64,000 bases of DNA, taken from positions 1-64,000 of the forward strand of contig JADLAC010000052.1 in the NCBI GenBank assembly GCA_020848435.1, read 5' to 3'. Position 1 is the stretch's first letter, and each line of letters starts with the position of its first letter. A model generated the notes under the pieces. The model saw only the letters and a list, made by a program, of their open reading frames with translations. It was not told the DNA's origin and did not search any database. Source of the stretch: Burkholderiales bacterium. Lineage in GTDB: Bacteria; Pseudomonadota; Gammaproteobacteria; Burkholderiales; WYBJ01. A program made the translations under genes and the position numbers. This document shows, in pieces, positions 17,236 through 24,909 of this stretch.

Positions 17236-18645
17236 TCAGCCGGCGAGCTGGCGAACGTCGGCGATGCTGCCGGCGATGGCCGCGGCGGCGGCCATCGCCG
17301 GCGAAGCGAGATGGGTGCGGGCAAGCGGTCCCTGGCGGCCTTCGAAGTTGCGATTGGAGGTGGCGACGCAGCGCTCGCGCGGCGCAACCTTGTCCGCGTT
17401 CAGCCCGCAGCACATCGAGCATCCGGGCTCGCGCCAGTCGAAGCCGGCGGCCCGAAACACCTCGTCGAGACCTTCGGCTTCTGCCGCGCGCTTCACTTGC
17501 GCCGAGCCCGGCACCACCATCGCCTTTACTCCGGGGGCGACCTTGCGGCCTCGCGCCACCGCGGCCGCGGCGCGCAAATCGGACAAGCGGCTGTTGGTGC
17601 ACGAACCGATGAACACGCGGTCGATCGGCACGCCGGCCAGGGGGCGGCCAGGCGTGAGCCCCATGTAGGCGAGCGCGCGCTGCATCTGCTCGCGCAGGGC
17701 GCCGCTCGGAGCTGCTCCCGGATCAGGTACACACTGATCGACCGCGGTCGCCTGCGAGGGGTTGGTGCCCCAGGTGATCTGTGGGGCGATCGCGCCGGCT
17801 TCGAAGCGGTGCTCGACGTCGAAGCGTGCATCGGGCGCGCTCGGCAGGGTGTTCCAATGCGTGAGCGCCACTTGCCACGCGGCTCCGGCGGGCGCGTACG
17901 GGCGTCCCGCCAAGTAGTCGAAGGTGGTGGCGTCCGGGGCGATCATGCCGATGCGCCCGCCCATTTCGATCGACATGTTGCAGACCGTCATGCGCGCCTC
18001 CATGTCGAGGCCGCGGATCGTGCTGCCGGCGAATTCCACCGCGTGGCCGCTCGCCGCCGCGGTGCCGAGACGCGCGATGACGAACAACACGACGTCCTTC
18101 GCGCTCACGCCCGGGCCGAGCGCGCCATCGACCACGATGCGCATCGTGCGCGGCTTGCGCATGATGACCGTCTGGGTTGCGAGCACGTGCTCGACTTCGC
18201 TCGTGCCGATGCCGAAGGCGATCGCACCCAGGGCGCCGATGGTGCAGGTGTGGCTGTCGCCGCAGACCAGTGTGGTGCCGGGCAGGGCGATGCCGAGCTC
18301 GGGCGAGACCACGTGGACGATGCCTTGACGCGCATCGCCCACGTCGAAGTGATCGATCGACCATCGCCGCGCGCTCGCGCGCAGCGCGCGGATCAGCTCG
18401 GCTCCGCCGGGCACCGTGTCGTCGCCGCGGCCGGGCTCGGTCGATAGCATGTGGTCGGTAACCGCGAAGGTGAGGGCGGGATTGCGCAGCTTGCGCCGCG
18501 CGTGCTCGAGCCCGGAGAAGGCTTGCGGGCTGGTGAGATCGTTCAGTACGTGGCGGTCGATGTGCAGCAAGACCTCGCCGCCGTCGAGCCGCGCGACGAC
18601 GTGCTCGTCCCAGATCTTGTCGAACAAGCTTGCTGCGGTTGCCAT
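17236..18645 (-). CDS. 3-isopropylmalate dehydratase-like large subunit (LeuC family)
   Basis: This 469-residue aconitase-superfamily large subunit matches bacterial LeuC in length. The three 4Fe-4S cysteines are in GSCTNS (about residue 348) and CSMCC (about 408 and 411), nearly the same spacing as in biosynthetic LeuC. The N-terminal IDRHVLNDLTSPQAF and the VCGDSHTCTIGALG segments are present. The residue after the last ligand is an extra cysteine (CSMCCGLN) where LeuC usually has Leu-Ala. It opens the minus-strand leuC-leuD-prpD operon and is divergent from the isocitrate-lyase-family gene. This context resembles dimethylmaleate hydratase or methylcitrate-type degradation more than leucine synthesis (inference). 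Confidence 0.87.
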   Translation of the reverse strand: MATAASLFDKIWDEHVVARLDGGEVLLHIDRHVLNDLTSPQAFSGLEHARRKLRNPALTFAVTDHMLSTEPGRGDDTVPGGAELIRALRASARRWSIDHFDVGDARQGIVHVVSPELGIALPGTTLVCGDSHTCTIGALGAIAFGIGTSEVEHVLATQTVIMRKPRTMRIVVDGALGPGVSAKDVVLFVIARLGTAAASGHAVEFAGSTIRGLDMEARMTVCNMSIEMGGRIGMIAPDATTFDYLAGRPYAPAGAAWQVALTHWNTLPSAPDARFDVEHRFEAGAIAPQITWGTNPSQATAVDQCVPDPGAAPSGALREQMQRALAYMGLTPGRPLAGVPIDRVFIGSCTNSRLSDLRAAAAVARGRKVAPGVKAMVVPGSAQVKRAAEAEGLDEVFRAAGFDWREPGCSMCCGLNADKVAPRERCVATSNRNFEGRQGPLARTHLASPAMAAAAAIAGSIADVRQLAG

Positions 18646-18669
18646 GGCGCGCGCGTGAAGAAGGGATCG

Positions 18670-18698
18670 ATCTTAAGCACGGCGCAATCGCGCTGCAA
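18670..18698 (-). promoter_or_regulatory. Putative promoter of the leuC-leuD-prpD operon
   Basis: Read on the minus strand, TTGCAG (18693-18698) and TAAGAT (18670-18675) are separated by 17 bp, about 25 bp upstream of the LeuC-like ATG. A TATAGT at 18707-18712 on the plus strand could serve the divergent lyase gene. The 239-bp divergent spacer is the natural control region for module 1. Confidence 0.5.
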
Positions 18699-18884
18699 GC
18701 TTCTGGTATAGTCGGCGCGAGAATCGTATCCCGGTCGTATGCCGAATCCAACGCCACGCTGCGACTGCTCGCTCTCCCACGCATGGGCGATAGCGCGCTC
18801 GGCGGCGTGCTCGAACGCTCCGAACGCTCGGAGCGAGACCGTGGCGCCAGCGCTCGGCGCCATCCGCACGCAAAGGACCCTGCC

Positions 18885-19751
18885 ATGAACGCTTTCTCCC
18901 GCGCCGAAGCATTGCGCAGCCTGTTGAGCGAGCCGGGTATCGTGCCCATGCCGTGTTGCTTCGATGCCCTGTCGGCGCGCTTGATCGAGCGCGCGGGATT
19001 CCGTCTCAGCATGATGAGCGGTTTCGCGGTCTCCGCGACCCGGCTCGCGCTGCCTGACACCGGTCTCATCTCGTTCACCGAGATGGTCGACAGCTTGCGC
19101 AACATCTGCATTGCCGCGCCATCGCTGCTGGTCATCGGCGATGGCGACACGGGCTACGGCAACGCCCTCAATGTGAAACGCACGGTGACCGAGTATGCGC
19201 GCGCCGGTGCGGCGGGCATCATGCTCGAGGATCAGGTCAGCCCGAAACGCTGCGGCCACACCCGCGGCAAGCAGGTGGTGGCGTTCGAAGAGGCGCGCAT
19301 GAAGCTGCGGGCCGCGGTCGATGCCCGCCGCAGCCACGATATCGTCATCATGGCGCGCACCGACGCGCGCGCGGTGCTCGGATTCGACGAGGCGCTGGCG
19401 CGCTGCCGGATGTTCGTCGATGAAGGCGCCGACATCGTGTTCATGGAAGCGCCGGAGAAGGTGTCGGAAATGCGCCGGTTCTGCGCCGAGATCGCGCGTC
19501 CGTGCATGGCGAACATGGTGGGCGGCGGCGTGACCCCGATGCTGCCGCTGGCCGAGCTCGAGCGGCTCGGTTTTCGTATCGCGGCCTATCCGCTCGAGCT
19601 GCTCACCGCGGGCATACACGCGATGCAGGGCGTGCTGGCGGCGCTCAAGTCCGGCAGCCCCGACCTGCCCGCGCGCGTGTCTTTCGGCGAGCTGAAGGAG
19701 CTGGTCGGTTTCGACACCTATTACAGCGAGGAAGAACGCTATCGGGCCTGA
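18885..19751 (+). CDS. Isocitrate lyase/PEP mutase superfamily C-C lyase
   Basis: This 288-residue enzyme has the single-domain size of 2-methylisocitrate lyase, dimethylmalate lyase and oxaloacetate decarboxylase. Mg-binding residues are in GDGDTGYGN (Asp86, Asp88) and LEDQ (Glu115-Asp116). The catalytic loop KRCGH (residues 121-125) has the active Cys of isocitrate-lyase-type cleavage. These enzymes split 2-substituted malates into an alpha-keto or glyoxylic acid plus a smaller acid. It is divergent from the LeuC-like gene, so a hydratase and a lyase for the same branched diacid are probably paired here. AAAGGA precedes ATG 18885. The Bug receptor gene follows 51 bp later. Confidence 0.87.
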   Translation: MNAFSRAEALRSLLSEPGIVPMPCCFDALSARLIERAGFRLSMMSGFAVSATRLALPDTGLISFTEMVDSLRNICIAAPSLLVIGDGDTGYGNALNVKRTVTEYARAGAAGIMLEDQVSPKRCGHTRGKQVVAFEEARMKLRAAVDARRSHDIVIMARTDARAVLGFDEALARCRMFVDEGADIVFMEAPEKVSEMRRFCAEIARPCMANMVGGGVTPMLPLAELERLGFRIAAYPLELLTAGIHAMQGVLAALKSGSPDLPARVSFGELKELVGFDTYYSEEERYRA

Positions 19752-19802
19752 CGCCGATGGCAGCGCGCGTTAGCGCAAGCCAAACGATCGAGGACGAAGA
19801 CG

Positions 19803-20801
19803 ATGCCCTGGGATGATGCGCGCGCTGCGCACAGCGGATGGGAATTCATGACGGTATGCGCGTTGCTTGCAGTGGCGGGTGCTCCGGCGCATGGCGCCGA
19901 AGCCTATCCGGACCGGCCGGTGAGAATGATCGTGCCACAAGCGGCCGGCGGATCCACCGATTTCATTTCACGCCAGGTGGCGCAGCAGCTCTCGGACTTG
20001 TGGAGCCAATCGGTCGTGGTCGACAACCGGCCCGGCGCCAACGCCAACATCGGCATGGACCTCGCGGCGCGCGCGCCCAAGGACGGCTATACGCTGCTGA
20101 TGGGCGGGTCGGCGCCGATCACGATCAATCCGGCCTTGTACCGCAAGATGCCGGTCGACCCACTGAAGGATTTCGATCCGGTCACCCTGATCGTGTATTC
20201 CACCAGCGTGCTGGTCGCGCATCCGAGCGTGACGGCGAAGACGATCGGCGAGCTGATCGCGCTGGCGAAAGCGAAGCCCGGTCAGCTCACTTACGCCTCC
20301 GCGGGCGCGGGCAGCACGCCGCACCTGTCGGCAGAAATGTTCAAGCACATGGCGGGGATCGACTTGCTGCACGTGCCGTACAAGGGCAGCACGCCGGGGG
20401 TGCTGGATACCATGGCCGGTCGCACCCAGATCATGTTTACGGGCATTGCCTCGGCCCTCGGCTTCGTCAAGGCCGGCAAGCTGAAGGCGCTGTCGGTCAA
20501 TGGCCCAAAGCGCTCGCCCGCGCTGCCCGAGGTTCCCACTGCGGGTGAGTCGGGCCTGCCGGGTTTCGAAGTGGATTTCTGGATCGGCACTTTCGTGCCG
20601 AGCGGCGTGCCGAAGGCGGTGGTCGACGTCATCCACAAGAGCACCGTGCGCATGCTCGAAAACAAGGACACGCGCGACAAGCTGATGGCGCAAGGCACGG
20701 CGGTAGTCGGCGCCGGACCGGCGGAGTTCGCGGCCATCATCAAGCGCGATGCCGAGCGTTGGGCACAGGTCGTGCGCGCGGCGAAGCTACGGATCGAATG
20801 A
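19803..20801 (+). CDS. Bug-family tripartite tricarboxylate transporter receptor
   Basis: This is a periplasmic solute-binding receptor of about 332 residues. After a signal-like segment MTVCALLAVAGAPAHGA, the mature part begins AYPDRPVRMIVPQAAGGSTD, the Bug fold N-terminus with its ligand-contact loop. VVDNRPGANANIGMD and LLHVPYKGS are the other family signatures. The start is uncertain: ATG 19803 has a GAGGACGAAG ribosome-site-like stretch, whereas ATG 19848 would give a more normal signal peptide. No tctB or tctA membrane genes are nearby, as is usual for orphan Bug proteins. Linkage to the lyase suggests it captures the carboxylate that module 1 degrades. Confidence 0.9.
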   Translation: MPWDDARAAHSGWEFMTVCALLAVAGAPAHGAEAYPDRPVRMIVPQAAGGSTDFISRQVAQQLSDLWSQSVVVDNRPGANANIGMDLAARAPKDGYTLLMGGSAPITINPALYRKMPVDPLKDFDPVTLIVYSTSVLVAHPSVTAKTIGELIALAKAKPGQLTYASAGAGSTPHLSAEMFKHMAGIDLLHVPYKGSTPGVLDTMAGRTQIMFTGIASALGFVKAGKLKALSVNGPKRSPALPEVPTAGESGLPGFEVDFWIGTFVPSGVPKAVVDVIHKSTVRMLENKDTRDKLMAQGTAVVGAGPAEFAAIIKRDAERWAQVVRAAKLRIE

Positions 20802-20944
20802 GCTCGCCTTGGTTCATGGTAGGGGCGGGTGCTGCACACGCAGGCGAGCGCGGAAGCGGCGCGCTCCGATCTCGCACCCTTGCGCGAAGTAGCGCGCTTG
20901 AGCAGCGGCAAAGTCGATGAGCGGGACGCGGCCGCGCTAACCGC

Positions 20945-21715
20945 TCAGTGGCAGTCGATGCGCCGGCCACGCGCACGGCATACCGAGCCGTCGGTTCCGT
21001 ACAGCGACGTGCCCTGTTGGTGATAGCGGTTGCCGTCGCTGCCGCTTACGGTATTGCCGCGTCGCCAGTACACGCTGTCGTCGGAGCCGACGACGCGATT
21101 GCCGAGCGCGCGGTAGCTGGTTCCGTCTTCGCACTGGAGCTTGTCGTAACCGATGTCCCGGCAGTGCTTGGCGGGCGCCGGTGCTGCGCTCGGCAAGGCG
21201 TCGAACTCCGGCATCTTGCGATACTCCCAAGGAGGGGTCGGGTGCGCGTCCTGCCACAGGCCGCGGCGTTGCGTCTTCGCCTGGTCGCATGCTTGCCGAT
21301 ACGCCTGTCGCAATGTTGCCGGCAGATGCCCCTCATCGCTCGGGTCGCACCAGGCGAGACCGGCTTCGATCAGGATCAGGCCGACATCCCGGCCGTCGAT
21401 GTCGACGCGGCCATGGATACGCTCATCGGCGCCGATGGCGTCGATCGCGATCGCGATCGGCTTCGCGCTCAGCCATTCCGCGGCGAGCTGACGGGCTTGC
21501 GCAGTGAAGCGCTGTTTGCGTTCGGGGGCATCAATGCCGGTCAGCTTGACGCGCTTGACCTTCTGGTTGGGGTCGAGCACGGCGAAGGCGCTGCCGCTCG
21601 CGTAGACGACGACCTTCGCGGCGAGCGTCTGGCCCGGGGCGTATTGAGCGTGGCCGATGCCGCCGAACGCGAGCCATAGGCTCATGCCGAGCCAACGAAG
21701 ATGCACACTGCGCAC
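20945..21715 (-). CDS. Exported staphylococcal-nuclease-like protein with C-terminal 15-residue repeats
   Basis: This 256-residue protein has a signal peptide (about residues 1-23) and an SNase domain (about 30-155) containing LTGIDAPERKQRF and HGRVDIDGRDV. Of the catalytic triad, Glu65 and Arg103 are present, but the first arginine position is Lys57, so activity may be altered. A PPWEYRKMPEF linker follows. Residues about 195-256 form four degenerate 15-residue beta-type repeats with G(S/T)D turns and Tyr/Trp positions. Cysteines at about 187, 195, 246 and 255 may form disulfides. The tail may be a binding region. The tRNA-Arg gene lies 20 bp upstream on the same strand. Confidence 0.82.
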   Translation of the reverse strand: MRSVHLRWLGMSLWLAFGGIGHAQYAPGQTLAAKVVVYASGSAFAVLDPNQKVKRVKLTGIDAPERKQRFTAQARQLAAEWLSAKPIAIAIDAIGADERIHGRVDIDGRDVGLILIEAGLAWCDPSDEGHLPATLRQAYRQACDQAKTQRRGLWQDAHPTPPWEYRKMPEFDALPSAAPAPAKHCRDIGYDKLQCEDGTSYRALGNRVVGSDDSVYWRRGNTVSGSDGNRYHQQGTSLYGTDGSVCRARGRRIDCH

Positions 21716-21734
21716 GCGTGAAATCCGACGTAGA

Positions 21735-21810
21735 TGGCGCCCCCGACACGAATCGAACGTGCGACCTACCCCTTAGGAGGGGGTAGCTCTATCCACTGAG
21801 CTACGGGGGC
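21735..21810 (-). tRNA. tRNA-Arg (anticodon CCU)
   Basis: On the minus strand the cloverleaf is complete. The acceptor stem is GCCCCCG/CGGGGGC. The D arm is GCTC/GAGC. The anticodon stem ACCCC/GGGGT encloses loop CTCCTAA, giving anticodon CCT. The T arm has the TTCGATT loop. Discriminator G and an encoded CCA end the gene (CCA at 21735-21737). It decodes AGG, a rare arginine codon in GC-rich genomes. The nuclease gene begins 20 bp downstream. Confidence 0.95.
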
Positions 21811-22005
21811 TTGCGCGCGATTCTACCCTGTCGCCGGCCCGAAGCTCGTCACCAGGAAGACATGGCGAATCGACACTGCTGTTGTCGCTCGGGCGTCACG
21901 CCAGGCGCGGTCGCACCTGTTCGGGGACAGGCTCGCTTGCATTTACCACGCGGTTCGGCGCTATGATATGTCTGGGCGCAACGTTGCCGGAGGCAGACCG
22001 CCAGC

Positions 22006-22386
22006 ATGATCGAAGCCATCGACCATGTCGTCTTGACCACGCGCGACGAGGTCAAGTGCATCGCGTTCTATACCGGCGTGCTCGGCATGACCCTCGAGCG
22101 TTACGGCGATGAGCGGCTCGCATTGCGCTTCGGCAGGCAGAAGATCAACGTGCATCAACCCGGTGTCATGGCCGGTTTGAAGGCACGCTTCCCCACGCCC
22201 GGCTCGCTCGACTTGTGCTTTCTCGCCGCGATACCGCTCGAGGCGGTGATCGCGCGCCTGAATGAACGCGGCATTCCCATCGTCGCCGGACCGGTTATCC
22301 GCACCGGCGCCGCCGGTAATATCCGTTCGGTCTATGTGCGCGACCCGGACGACAACCTGGTCGAGATTTCCGAACCGGCGCGCTAG
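22006..22386 (+). CDS. VOC-family (glyoxalase/dioxygenase fold) protein
   Basis: This 126-residue single-domain vicinal-oxygen-chelate protein begins IDHVVLTTRD and ends VYVRDPDDNLVEISEP, with the paired beta-alpha-beta-beta-beta units of the family. Likely metal ligands are His7 near the N-terminus and Glu122 near the C-terminus, with His51 in INVHQPG from the first half. The family includes glyoxalases, fosfomycin-resistance proteins and dioxygenases; this short, single-copy type is usually unassigned. It stands alone, 195 bp after the tRNA gene. Confidence 0.84.
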   Translation: MIEAIDHVVLTTRDEVKCIAFYTGVLGMTLERYGDERLALRFGRQKINVHQPGVMAGLKARFPTPGSLDLCFLAAIPLEAVIARLNERGIPIVAGPVIRTGAAGNIRSVYVRDPDDNLVEISEPAR

Positions 22387-22490
22387 CCGCGTCACGTCAA
22401 GGGCCATTCGGCGCTCGCACGACCGTGCGCCCGGCGTAGTCGCCACCTGCCGCGCGCGCCACCGCAGTCATCGTGTCAACGGGCTCTCGG

Positions 22491-22516
22491 AGAAATCGAG
22501 TCCGACAGGCTCCCGG
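22491..22516. repeat. Dispersed repeat family A, short copy 3
   Basis: The sequence AGAAATCGAGTCCGACAGG followed by CTCCCGG matches the core shared by the copies at 9201 and 32659. It lies 12 bp before the family B copy at 22529-22554. Confidence 0.68.
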
Positions 22517-22528
22517 CCATGGGCACCC

Positions 22529-22554
22529 GCGACGAATCTCGGACTCGGGACACT
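22529..22554. repeat. Dispersed 26-bp motif (family B), single inverted copy
   Basis: The reverse complement reads AGTGTCCCGAGTCCGAGATT and so on, differing by two bases from the copy at 98-123. No partner in opposite orientation is evident within 300 bp. Confidence 0.68.
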
Positions 22555-22920
22555 TTGGGGCCTCTGTTCCAGCGTTGCGGCGCGCCCGCACCCATCTATT
22601 CTTGACACGGCGCGCATTGGCGGTCAACTGGGTGTTCGCCGCGGCCGTTCTAGGCTGAAGGCCGAGGCGACGGTTCGGCACGGTCGCGCCGATACACGGT
22701 CGACGCGAGCGGCGCGATCGCGCGGGACCCAGCGGCGCTCCGGCATACACCGGCGCCTACCCCCGGTCCGACAATTGCTTATGGCGGGGTGAACTGCAAA
22801 GGGGGAGTGCCTGTCACAGGAACTGTTATTGCTGTAGAACGCGCGCGCTGGTCCTGCACATGGTGCGGACGCGAGCGCCTGTAAGGTCGGTCGAGGTCCA
22901 TCGCGGGCCGGGAGAACTCA

Positions 22921-24846
22921 ATGACGACGCTGCTCGAAGGCTACAGGAATCGCTACTCGGCGACTCAGGAAACAGAATTGTCGCTCGAGGAATACCTCGA
23001 TTTGTGCCGTCGCGATCCCTGCGCTTACGCCAACGCCGCCGAGCGCATGCTGGCCGCGATCGGCGAGCCCGAGGTTGTCGATACTCGCAACGATCCGCGC
23101 TTGTCGCGCTTGTTCTCCAACCGGATCATCCGCCGCTATCCCGCATTCAGAGAGTTCTACGGCATGGACGACGCGATCAACCAGATCGTGTCCTTCTTCC
23201 GCCACGCCGCGCAAGGGCTCGAAGAGCGCAAGCAGATCCTCTATCTGCTCGGTCCTGTCGGCGGCGGCAAGTCGTCGCTCGCCGAACGGCTGAAGCAGTT
23301 GATGGAGCACCAGCCGATCTACGCATTGAAGGGCTCGCCGGTGAACGAATCGCCGCTGGGGCTGTTCCCGGTCGATCAGTATGGCGAGATGCTGGAAAAG
23401 GAGTACGGCATTCCACTGCGCTACCTGTCCGGAATTCCGTCGCCCTGGGCGGTCAAGCGCCTGAGCGAGTTCGGCGGCGATATTTCCAAATTCCGCGTCG
23501 TGCGCCTGCATCCGTCGATTCTTCGCCAGATCGCCATCGCCAAGACCGAGCCGGGCGACGAGAACAACCAGGACATCTCCTCCCTGGTGGGCAAGGTGGA
23601 CATCCGCAAGCTCGACCAGTATGCGCAGCACGATCCCGATGCGTACAGCTATTCGGGCGGACTGTGCTTCGCCAACCAGGGCTTGCTCGAATTCGTCGAG
23701 ATGTTCAAGGCGCCGATCAAGATGCTGCATCCCCTCCTGACGGCGACCCAGGAAGGTAACTTCAAGGGTACCGAGGGCTTCGGCGCGATTCCGTTCCACG
23801 GCGTGATCCTGGCACATTCCAACGAAGCCGAGTGGCAGAGCTTCCGCAACAACAAGCGCAACGAGGCCTTTCTCGACCGGATCTACATCGTCAAGGTGCC
23901 GTACTGCCTGCAAGTTTCCGAAGAGGTGCGCATCTACGACAAGCTGCTGCGCGGCAGCTCGCTCGCGGCGGCCCCGTGCGCGCCCGGAACGCTCGAGGCG
24001 ATGGCGCAGTTCTCGACCCTCACGCGCCTCAAGGACCCCGAGAACTCGAGCATTTTCTCCAAGATGCGCGTGTACGACGGCGAGAGCCTGAAAGATACCG
24101 ACCCGAAGGCCAAGTCGTACCAGGAATACCGCGATTACGCCGGTCCGGACGAGGGCATGACGGGCATGTCGACGCGCTTCGCGTACAAGGTATTGTCGTC
24201 GGTATTCAACTACGATCACTCGGAGATCGCGGCGAATCCGGTGCACCTCATGTACGTGCTCGAACAGCGCATCGGGCGCGAAGATCTGCCCGAAGAGACC
24301 CAGCGGCGCTATCTCGAATTCATCAAGGGCTGGCTCGCGCCGCGCTATGCCGAATTCATCGGCAAGGAAATCCAGACCGCGTATCTCGAATCCTACGCCG
24401 AGTACGGCCAGAACATCTTCGATCGCTACGTGACCTACGCCGACTGCTGGATTCAGGACGAGGAATTCCGCGATCCCGACACGGGCGAGGTGTTCGACCG
24501 CGCGGCGCTCAACGCGGAGTTGGAGAAGATCGAGAAGCCCGCCGGGATCGCCAATCCCAAGGACTTCCGCAACGAGATCGTGAATTTCGTGCTGCGGGCG
24601 CGGGCTGCCAGCGGCGGCAAGAACCCGGCCTGGACCAGCTACGAGAAGCTGCGCGAAGTGATCGAGAAGAAGATGTTCTCGAATACCGAGGATCTGTTGC
24701 CGGTGATTTCCTTCAACGCCAAGGCGTCCGAGGAAGATCGCAGCAAGCACGAGAACTTCGTTGCGCGCATGGTGGCCAAGGGCTACACGGAGAAGCAGGT
24801 CCGGCTGCTGTGCGACTGGTACTTGCGCGTGCGCAAGTCGTCGTAA
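22921..24846 (+). CDS. prkA: PrkA-family serine protein kinase (YeaG-like)
   Basis: This 641-residue protein has two parts: an N-terminal AAA+ region with Walker A LGPVGGGKSSLA (about residues 114-125), and the C-terminal PrkA kinase-like region. Its length and the opening residues ending ...YLDLCRRDPCAYANAAERML are typical of YeaG/PrkA. In enteric bacteria YeaG acts with YeaH in stationary-phase and nitrogen-starvation responses; in Bacillus PrkA affects sporulation. Here it heads the classic prkA-yeaH-spoVR operon. The start follows GGGAGAACTCA (22911-22919). The 534-bp upstream spacer probably carries its regulation. Confidence 0.95.
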   Translation: MTTLLEGYRNRYSATQETELSLEEYLDLCRRDPCAYANAAERMLAAIGEPEVVDTRNDPRLSRLFSNRIIRRYPAFREFYGMDDAINQIVSFFRHAAQGLEERKQILYLLGPVGGGKSSLAERLKQLMEHQPIYALKGSPVNESPLGLFPVDQYGEMLEKEYGIPLRYLSGIPSPWAVKRLSEFGGDISKFRVVRLHPSILRQIAIAKTEPGDENNQDISSLVGKVDIRKLDQYAQHDPDAYSYSGGLCFANQGLLEFVEMFKAPIKMLHPLLTATQEGNFKGTEGFGAIPFHGVILAHSNEAEWQSFRNNKRNEAFLDRIYIVKVPYCLQVSEEVRIYDKLLRGSSLAAAPCAPGTLEAMAQFSTLTRLKDPENSSIFSKMRVYDGESLKDTDPKAKSYQEYRDYAGPDEGMTGMSTRFAYKVLSSVFNYDHSEIAANPVHLMYVLEQRIGREDLPEETQRRYLEFIKGWLAPRYAEFIGKEIQTAYLESYAEYGQNIFDRYVTYADCWIQDEEFRDPDTGEVFDRAALNAELEKIEKPAGIANPKDFRNEIVNFVLRARAASGGKNPAWTSYEKLREVIEKKMFSNTEDLLPVISFNAKASEEDRSKHENFVARMVAKGYTEKQVRLLCDWYLRVRKSS

Positions 24847-24909
24847 CCGGGCTGCGCTCGGGCCTCGGCCGCAATGCCAGGCGCCCGGATGCAGACGTAG
24901 GGACAAGCC

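Larger units (their letters stand above)
22387..22920. other. 534-bp intergenic region upstream of prkA with two repeat families
   Basis: I see no gene here. It holds a family A copy (22491-22516) followed 12 bp later by a single family B copy in inverted orientation (22529-22554). Nearer prkA there is a perfect short dyad CCTGTCACAGG at 22810-22820 that could be an operator. I cannot identify a confident -35/-10 pair or a sigma-54 site for prkA. Confidence 0.55.

Noticed and set aside
16605..18645. Biosynthetic leucine operon leuCD
   Set aside because: No leuA or leuB nearby; the genes are in one operon with an MmgE/PrpD gene and divergent from a lyase. The assignment is kept open but not favoured.
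20829..21023. A 64-codon frame starting MLHTQASAEAARS between the Bug receptor and the nuclease gene
   Set aside because: Overlaps the nuclease coding region on the other strand, has no ribosome site and no recognisable pattern.
21735..21810. Integration site of a mobile element at the tRNA-Arg gene
   Set aside because: No integrase gene and no repeat of the tRNA 3' end in the flanks.
22387..22920. Sigma-54 promoter for prkA
   Set aside because: No GG-N10-GC pair with the expected TGGCAC/TTGC context was found.
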